A stretch of 11,120 nucleotides of DNA from Bacteroidota bacterium (GTDB taxonomy: Bacteria > Bacteroidota > Ignavibacteria > UBA10030 > UBA6906): positions 2,608-13,727 of the forward strand of contig DPLS01000297.1 in NCBI GenBank assembly GCA_003541875.1, in the 5' to 3' direction. Position numbers and translations under genes: made by a program. The notes under the pieces were generated by a model. It worked only from the letters and a program-made list of their open reading frames with translations, was not told the origin of the DNA and did not search any database. Positions 6,344 to 11,120 of this stretch are shown here, one piece after another; position 1 is the first letter of the stretch; each line of letters starts with the position of its first letter.

Positions 6344-8184
6344 TTTAGTTCAAAATGGATGGGTCCTTCCTTCTTTACGAAGAGATTGTAGATGTTCATG
6401 AAGCGCTCTAATCTTTGCCCGATCAGGGTCCAAGTAGTGTCATTAATTTTTAGCCTTGTATTATTGAGATCGACACTGAGTCCCGTTCTATGAAAAGTAT
6501 GACACGATCTCTGGTTCCAATTGCCGCGTATGTCAAATGCTCCCCCATTTATCAAACTCATATCGTTGATCTTCAGGACCACATAATGTCCTCCTCCATC
6601 CTGACTGCCACTCCATTCGTAGAAATCCCACAAAACTGACCGAAGGCTATCAATCATCTCTTCAGTCGCCCAGTGATTAGAGTAATGGCGGATTGGAACG
6701 AAATGCCCAGAGTCGCAAGCGTCTGTGGTTCCTGTATTCCCAACATTTTCCCAGAAACTACTTTGAATGAGGGAAAAGTCCACCAACCCCGGCACCCTTG
6801 TCCTCAAACTCAGCGTATCGAGCTTTGTTGTATCACTCACGGCGTGTGCACGTATTCTCTCCACTCCCCCAAACTGCGAAGCGACATAGCGAAACTTGAC
6901 CCTGCCCGTACTGTCTGTTCGTGCCAGAATCGTATCAACGGTGTTGGCGGAATCTCTCGGGTACTTGTAGCGCCCCATTGGCCTATTGCCATCATGAGAA
7001 TGTCCGCCGCTGTCCACCAGCGTGGGCCTCAGGACCTTCACCCAGTAGTTTCGCGCAGGCAATGAGTCGCCTAACATCACTTTCAACTCCAGATCCACAA
7101 AACACTTCTTTGGCCCTACCGTGACAGTATCATTTCTGATGGCAGGGTAGTATGGATATACAGCAATAGAATCCGGTCTTGTGAAGGTCACTCTCGCGGG
7201 GTTTCTAATCCACACCGTGTCGCGGCCACGCTTCGTCGTATCCGACACTTGCACCACTTCGATCACAACAGGACGAACCGAGTCGGGTGTACTCTTGTTT
7301 GCCATGAACCTGATCCTCCCGACCCTTGCATCAGCATACCTCGCCTCAACAAAGTTCGCAGTATCACCGTTTGCTTTGATGAAGGAGCCAATCGTGTCGG
7401 GAGTTGCCGTGTACCTCAGAAGGCTTGTCGAGTCGATCTGCACCTCTCCTCCGTCCACATCCACTGCAACCGCTCGCACCACGGTCTCCTCACCAGGGGC
7501 AATTGTGTGTTCCTCCGAAATAATCCGGAACCCCGCAAAGTCTGAACCGACGAGCGAGAATCCTACAGCGGACATTTCAAGTTCCTGAAGTTCTCCTTCC
7601 AAGTAAGAGTAACACGAATCTGGCGAATACATGAACACATTCCCATCAAAACCAGGAGGTGGAGAATTTAATGATGTTGCCGGGATATCTATCGATCCAT
7701 GGTACACAAAACGCAACGTGTCGCCCGCATGAACGTCGGGGAGAAAGAACCTCAAAGGATGGCCCCACAAAGACTGCGCATAATAACCAGCATACAGTAC
7801 ATAGTATCCGTCCCGGCATCGCCATTCCTCCTGTCCTGCCCAGGTGTGGTAGTAATCAACGTAATCCCCAGTGTTGTAGTCGAACGTCACGCCTCGTCTC
7901 GTGATCGACAGCCTTCCGGGAACTATGGGAGTGTACTTGTGCGTAAGAATCACGGTTCCGGCAAAGGTGCCTGAATCCATTGCCACGTACACTACCTCTG
8001 TCGGGCTATCTCCCAGTGATTCCTGAAAAACGTGAGGCTGCAAAACGATCCTCTCTTTGATCGTCACCTGCGCATTGCTATTCATGCCAAGCAAGAAAAG
8101 CAAACCTGTCGCAACACTCAAGCCCCAGAGGGGCAAGCTGCGAATTCTCTGGAATGTAGACATGACTTGTGGAAGCGAAGACAT
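6337..8184 (-). CDS. Exported Ig-like protein with C-terminal M15-like zinc peptidase signature
   Basis: The 615-aa product begins with an N-terminal signal peptide (hydrophobic core about 18-34, then MNSNAQ). Residues 40-465 are beta-rich, with at least two Ig-like stretches (about 225-330 and 333-465) and a GGHSHDGNRP motif at 393-402. The last 120 residues contain GGAFDIRGNW (547-556), TFHRTGLSVD (563-572) and EGPIHFEL (606-613). This fits the SxHxxGxxxD plus E..H pattern of M15 D-Ala-D-Ala carboxypeptidase-type metallopeptidases: predicted zinc ligands His565, Asp572 and His610, with Glu606 as possible base. The E-to-H spacing is one residue longer than in VanX/VanY, so activity is uncertain. 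There is no T9SS domain, so it may stay periplasmic and act on cell wall or peptides. I use the ATG at 8184 (GGAG 7 nt upstream); the frame stays open through the pentamer array, but that region is leader. Confidence 0.75.
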   Translation of the reverse strand: MSSLPQVMSTFQRIRSLPLWGLSVATGLLFLLGMNSNAQVTIKERIVLQPHVFQESLGDSPTEVVYVAMDSGTFAGTVILTHKYTPIVPGRLSITRRGVTFDYNTGDYVDYYHTWAGQEEWRCRDGYYVLYAGYYAQSLWGHPLRFFLPDVHAGDTLRFVYHGSIDIPATSLNSPPPGFDGNVFMYSPDSCYSYLEGELQELEMSAVGFSLVGSDFAGFRIISEEHTIAPGEETVVRAVAVDVDGGEVQIDSTSLLRYTATPDTIGSFIKANGDTANFVEARYADARVGRIRFMANKSTPDSVRPVVIEVVQVSDTTKRGRDTVWIRNPARVTFTRPDSIAVYPYYPAIRNDTVTVGPKKCFVDLELKVMLGDSLPARNYWVKVLRPTLVDSGGHSHDGNRPMGRYKYPRDSANTVDTILARTDSTGRVKFRYVASQFGGVERIRAHAVSDTTKLDTLSLRTRVPGLVDFSLIQSSFWENVGNTGTTDACDSGHFVPIRHYSNHWATEEMIDSLRSVLWDFYEWSGSQDGGGHYVVLKINDMSLINGGAFDIRGNWNQRSCHTFHRTGLSVDLNNTRLKINDTTWTLIGQRLERFMNIYNLFVKKEGPIHFELKR

Positions 8185-8241
8185 ACTTCGGCTCCGATGA
8201 TATGACAATTCTGAACAATTGAGGGAGCGTTGAAAGAACGA

Positions 8242-8279
8242 TGAGGTGAGGTGAGGTGAGGTGAGGTGAGGTGAGGTGA
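8242..8279 (-). repeat. Pentanucleotide array (GAGGT)7 in the operon leader
   Basis: Seven perfect head-to-tail copies of GAGGT (plus strand) with partial units at both ends, 38 bp in all. On the transcribed strand it reads as TCACC repeats. Relative to the promoter at 8308-8336 it falls at about +21 to +59, ending 57 nt before the start codon. Short-unit arrays of this purity are prone to slipped-strand length change. Each UCACCUC unit equals seven bases of the 16S rRNA 3' tail. Confidence 0.95.
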
Positions 8280-8307
8280 CGCCCATTCCTCTCGTCAACT
8301 CGCAGGC

Positions 8308-8336
8308 AATATACGTCGAAGAAGAACCGTTGTCAA
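8308..8336 (-). promoter_or_regulatory. Strong promoter of the secreted-protein operon, TTGACA-17-TATATT
   Basis: A consensus TTGACA (8336-8331) and a TATATT (8313-8308) are exactly 17 bp apart, starting 14 bp after the lipA stop and pointing at the gene starting at 8184. The predicted start near 8300 gives a leader of about 116 nt that contains the GAGGT array. No clear intrinsic terminator separates it from lipA, so some read-through from the dehydrogenase genes is possible. Confidence 0.8.
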
Positions 8337-8350
8337 GCGAAAAATCAATG

Positions 8351-9238
8351 CTATGGAATCACCGTCTGCTGCTCGGCGTGGTAGGAGCTCCTAACTAAGG
8401 GGCCGGATTCCACGTACTTGAAGCCCATTGCCAGTCCTTGTGATTTGAGCAGCCCGAATTCATCGGGATGGACATAGCGTGCCACAGGCAGGTGATCTTT
8501 CGTCGGTTGGAGGTACTGGCCAAGGGTAAGTATGTCGCACCCATGAGCGACAAGGGCCTCCATAACTCGAACAACTTCTTCAGTGGTTTCACCGAGACCT
8601 ACCATAAGCCCGCTCTTGGTGAGCATACCAGCCTTCTTCGCCCTTTGGATGAGTTCCAGCGAACGGGTGTACTTCCCTTGCGGACGAACCGTGGGATAGA
8701 GGCTCGGAACAGTCTCAGTATTGTGATTGAGGATGTCGGGTTTTGCATCAATGACAAGATCCAATGCCCACCACACTCCACGAAAGTCTGGGACAAGCAC
8801 TTCCACTCTTACTCCCGGATTCACAATCCTCGCTTGACGAATCGTCTCAGCGAAAACAGCCGCCCCACCATCGGGCAACTCATCGCGATTGACGGAGGTT
8901 ATTACTGCGTGCTTCACGCCCATGATGCGAATTGCGTTAGCAACTCGATACGGCTCTTCAAGGTCAAGCACTGTGGGGCGTCCCGTCTTCACGGCACAGA
9001 AGCCGCATGAGCGCGTGCAAACATCGCCAAGGATCATGAAGGTCGCCGTACCAGCATTCCAGCACTCGCCCATATTTGGGCAACGCGCTTCTTCACACAC
9101 CGTATGAAGCTTCTGCCCTTCAATGAGACTCTTGATGTTTGAAAAGCTCTCACCTCCACCAACTCGGACCTTCAGCCAGTCCGGTCGCTGTAGGTGACGG
9201 CTCTCCCTAGCTTCTATTTTCTGAATAACAAAGTCCAT
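8351..9238 (-). CDS. lipA: Lipoyl synthase
   Basis: LipA is a radical SAM enzyme that inserts two sulfur atoms into protein-bound octanoyl groups to make lipoyl cofactors on E2 and H proteins. The 295-aa product has all hallmarks: the auxiliary-cluster motif [12 protein letters not shown] (Cys48, Cys53, Cys59), the radical SAM motif CTRSCGFC (Cys74, Cys78, Cys81), [50 protein letters not shown], and the C-terminal RSSYHA holding the serine ligand of the auxiliary cluster. Length is normal. The ATG at 9238 lies 5 bp after the E2 stop; the Shine-Dalgarno is weak, suggesting translational coupling. Its position next to E2 fits its role in activating that subunit. Confidence 0.98.
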   Translation of the reverse strand: MDFVIQKIEARESRHLQRPDWLKVRVGGGESFSNIKSLIEGQKLHTVCEEARCPNMGECWNAGTATFMILGDVCTRSCGFCAVKTGRPTVLDLEEPYRVANAIRIMGVKHAVITSVNRDELPDGGAAVFAETIRQARIVNPGVRVEVLVPDFRGVWWALDLVIDAKPDILNHNTETVPSLYPTVRPQGKYTRSLELIQRAKKAGMLTKSGLMVGLGETTEEVVRVMEALVAHGCDILTLGQYLQPTKDHLPVARYVHPDEFGLLKSQGLAMGFKYVESGPLVRSSYHAEQQTVIP

Positions 9239-9243
9239 GGATG

Positions 9244-10560
9244 TCAGAACTTCAAGTTGATATCAAAATTCTGAAGGTACTGAACAACTTCCTCGAGGAA
9301 CATACCACCTAGCGCGCCATCAACAATACGATGATCGAACGACATCGTGAAGTACGCCATGGAGCGAATCGCAATCGCATCATCGATCACCACAACCCGT
9401 TTCTTGATGGCGCCCGTCCCGATGATGGCTACTTGCGGTTGATTGATAATTGGTGTGCCGATCATTGTCCCGAACACACCATAGTTTGAGATCGTGAATG
9501 TACCTCCCTGAATATCATCGGGAGTGAGTTTTTTGGCGCGCGTGCGCGTTGCCAAATCGTTGACAGCACGGGCAAGACCGAGGAAGTTCTTCTCTTCAGC
9601 GTTCTTGATGACTGGAACGATCAACCCATTCTCGGAGGCGACCGCAATTCCGATATTGATGAAGTTCTTCTTGATGATCTTGTCCCCCTCAATCGACGTG
9701 TTGACGAGAGGGTACTTCTTGATCGCTCTTGAAACAGCCTCAACGATGTACGGTGTGAATGTCAGCTTGAAGCCTTCCTTCTTCTCAAACTCAATGGCGT
9801 GTGCGCCACGATGCTTCACAACATTCGTCATGTCTACTTCATGGATTGCGGCGACATGAGGAGAGGTGGCTACACTCTTCACCATATGTTCTGCCATCTT
9901 CTGAAGCACGTTGCTCATCTGCAGAATTTCGAAGTCCGGGGCAGGATACTTTCCCCGAAGCTCAGGCACATCAACCGGCTTGGCAAGGATGCCAGCTGAA
10001 GTTGCCTTTGAGACAGAGGGGGACGATGGAGCAGCAATCGCACCGCTCTTCTTTGCAGCCACGTAGGCAAGTATGTCCTTCTTGGAGGCCCGACCACCCT
10101 CACCGGTTCCCGGAATCAATTCGAGTTCATTCATTGCAATGCCCTCTTCCCGTGCAATGTTCAGCACCAACGGCGAATAGAATCGTCCACTCGCCGGTGC
10201 AGCAAGCGGCGTTATTGCCGGAGCTGCGGATATTGGCGCCGGTGCCATGGCAATTGGCTTCGGAGTTTCCATTGCAGACGGCACCGTTGGCCTCGACGCT
10301 TCAGCAGCAACGGCACCCCCTTCCGCTTCAAGGTAAGCGATGACTGTGCGAACCGCCACCGTCTTTTGCTCAGGCACAACAATTTCAGCAAGAACTCCGG
10401 CTGCGGGCGATGGGATTTCGGAATCGACTTTGTCGGTACTTATTTCAAGCAGAGTCTCATCTTTCTTGACTCTGTCCCCGACTTTCTTGTGCCACTTGAC
10501 GATCGTTCCTTCTGCAATGCTCTCCCCCATTTGAGGCATCACAACTTCGATTCTTGCCAT
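9244..10560 (-). CDS. 2-oxoacid dehydrogenase E2, dihydrolipoamide acyltransferase
   Basis: E2 is the core subunit that takes an acyl group from E1 on its lipoyl arm and passes it to CoA. The 438-aa product has one lipoyl domain (residues 2-79, lipoyl Lys44 in STDKVDSE), an Ala/Pro-rich flexible linker (82-125), a peripheral-subunit-binding domain (about 127-166, [24 protein letters not shown]), a second linker, and the catalytic domain (about 207-438) with [10 protein letters not shown] and the active-site DHRIVDG at 409-415 (His410, Asp414). I choose the ATG at 10560, with AGAGGA 8 nt upstream; the ATG at 10566 is too close to that site. The E1 neighbour looks branched-chain-like, so the substrate is probably branched-chain 2-oxoacids, but pyruvate cannot be excluded. 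The gene directly follows E1 and precedes lipA. Confidence 0.93.
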   Translation of the reverse strand: MARIEVVMPQMGESIAEGTIVKWHKKVGDRVKKDETLLEISTDKVDSEIPSPAAGVLAEIVVPEQKTVAVRTVIAYLEAEGGAVAAEASRPTVPSAMETPKPIAMAPAPISAAPAITPLAAPASGRFYSPLVLNIAREEGIAMNELELIPGTGEGGRASKKDILAYVAAKKSGAIAAPSSPSVSKATSAGILAKPVDVPELRGKYPAPDFEILQMSNVLQKMAEHMVKSVATSPHVAAIHEVDMTNVVKHRGAHAIEFEKKEGFKLTFTPYIVEAVSRAIKKYPLVNTSIEGDKIIKKNFINIGIAVASENGLIVPVIKNAEEKNFLGLARAVNDLATRTRAKKLTPDDIQGGTFTISNYGVFGTMIGTPIINQPQVAIIGTGAIKKRVVVIDDAIAIRSMAYFTMSFDHRIVDGALGGMFLEEVVQYLQNFDINLKF

Positions 10561-10590
10561 GGTCATATTCCTCTGTCTGATGTTAGACAA

Positions 10591-11120
10591 CTAGTAGCTG
10601 CTGAGCTCTCGAAGAGCCTTCACTATCTTGCCTGTGTCGGGAAGAACGTACTCCTCAAGCGAAGGAGCAAACGGAACCGGCGTATTCAATGAAGCAACTC
10701 GCTTGATCGGCGCATCGAGGTGACTGAAGGCGCGTTCCGAGATCAACGCTGCGACCTCGGCACCTATTCCACCGGTGAGAGTATCCTCGTGCACGATCAA
10801 AACCTTGCCTGTGGCTTTCACAGACTTGAGGATGAGCGCTTCATCGAGGGGCAACAACGTCCTCAGATCAACCACCATCGTCTCAATGCCATCCTCCTTT
10901 GCCACAATCTCAGCAGCTTCGAGAGAGAAGTGAACAGTTGATCCGTAGGTGAAGATCACGACGTCGCTTCCCTGTCGTTTCACATCGGCTTTCCCGATTT
11001 CGATTGTGTAATCCCCATCCGGCACATCTCCTTTGATGCGGCGATAGAGGTATTTGTACTCGAAGTACAAGACGGGATTATTATCACGCACTGCCGCTTT
11101 CATCAAGCCTTTTGCATCGT
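10591..11120 (-). CDS. 2-oxoacid dehydrogenase E1, beta-type C-terminal part (cut by window edge)
   Basis: The last 175 residues of a thiamine-diphosphate-dependent E1 subunit; the frame runs off the right edge, and the visible codons begin DAKGLMKAAVRDNNPVLYFE. The transketolase C-terminal domain is complete: GKADVKRQGSDVVIFTYGSTVHFSLEAAE, VVDLRTLLPLD, VLIVHEDTLTGGIGAEVAA, and the closing RVASLNTPVPFAPSLEEYVLP. EYKYLYRRIKGDVPDGDY just before it resembles branched-chain 2-oxoacid dehydrogenase E1-beta more than pyruvate dehydrogenase. It could be a separate beta subunit or the end of a fused alpha-beta E1, as is common in the Bacteroidetes/Chlorobi group; the window does not decide. It ends 30 bp before the E2 start, in the same operon. 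Confidence 0.93.
   Translation of the reverse strand, partial: DAKGLMKAAVRDNNPVLYFEYKYLYRRIKGDVPDGDYTIEIGKADVKRQGSDVVIFTYGSTVHFSLEAAEIVAKEDGIETMVVDLRTLLPLDEALILKSVKATGKVLIVHEDTLTGGIGAEVAALISERAFSHLDAPIKRVASLNTPVPFAPSLEEYVLPDTGKIVKALRELSSY

Noticed and set aside
8242..8279. CRISPR-like or mobile-element repeat
   Set aside because: Five-base unit without spacers, no cas genes, no transposase and no flanking inverted repeats: it is a simple tandem repeat.
8185..8298. Start of the M15-like protein upstream of the pentamer array, giving SPHLT repeats
   Set aside because: The reading passes through the predicted leader, while the ATG at 8184 has GGAG at good spacing and starts a proper signal peptide.
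8337..8350. Intrinsic terminator after lipA
   Set aside because: A short T-run (GATTTTTC) follows the stop, but I could not find a convincing stem before it.

Overview
This window reads as chromosomal DNA of a bacterium from the Bacteroidetes/Chlorobi/Ignavibacteria (FCB) group, most likely Ignavibacteria-like rather than a core Bacteroidetes. One gene carries a type IX secretion C-terminal sorting domain with the FPNPFNPTT signature, which points to this group. Against a core Bacteroidetes, several genes have clear Shine-Dalgarno sites, and three promoter candidates have the E. coli-like layout TTGACA/T - 17 bp - TATNTT instead of the Bacteroidetes -33/-7 type. This placement is an inference; no rRNA is present. 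All genes supported here lie on the minus strand, so transcription runs from right to left.

Right end (11120-8351): a 2-oxoacid dehydrogenase block in the order E1-beta-like region (cut by the window edge), E2 acyltransferase with one lipoyl domain, then lipoyl synthase lipA. The E2/lipA gap is 5 bp. E2 carries the lipoyl-lysine that LipA's product modifies, so enzyme and cofactor maker are probably co-expressed.

Middle (8350-3097): a strong promoter (TTGACA-17-TATATT) starts an apparent three-gene operon of exported proteins: a 615-aa protein with a C-terminal M15-like zinc-peptidase signature, an 846-aa protein with Asp-box repeats (sialidase-type propeller) and a helical module, and a 215-aa protein that is little more than an Ig-like segment plus a T9SS sorting domain. 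A 38-bp array of the pentamer GAGGT (seven full copies) lies in the predicted 5' leader. On the transcript it reads UCACC repeats, which mimic the 16S anti-Shine-Dalgarno tail and are complementary to the Shine-Dalgarno of the second gene. This is the most unusual part of the window.

Non-coding stretch (3096-2709): 388 bp with two similar promoter candidates (TTGACA-17-TATCTT and TTGACT-17-TATCTT) and, between them, a possible structured RNA or long leader closed by a 9-bp inverted repeat.

Left end (2708-1): the translation block rplM-rpsI-rpsB-tsf-pyrH (L13, S9, S2, EF-Ts, first 9 codons of UMP kinase), a classic bacterial order. A GC-rich hairpin lies ahead of rpsB and a 10-bp perfect hairpin lies between tsf and pyrH. 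I saw no tRNA, rRNA, CRISPR array, insertion sequence or phage gene.
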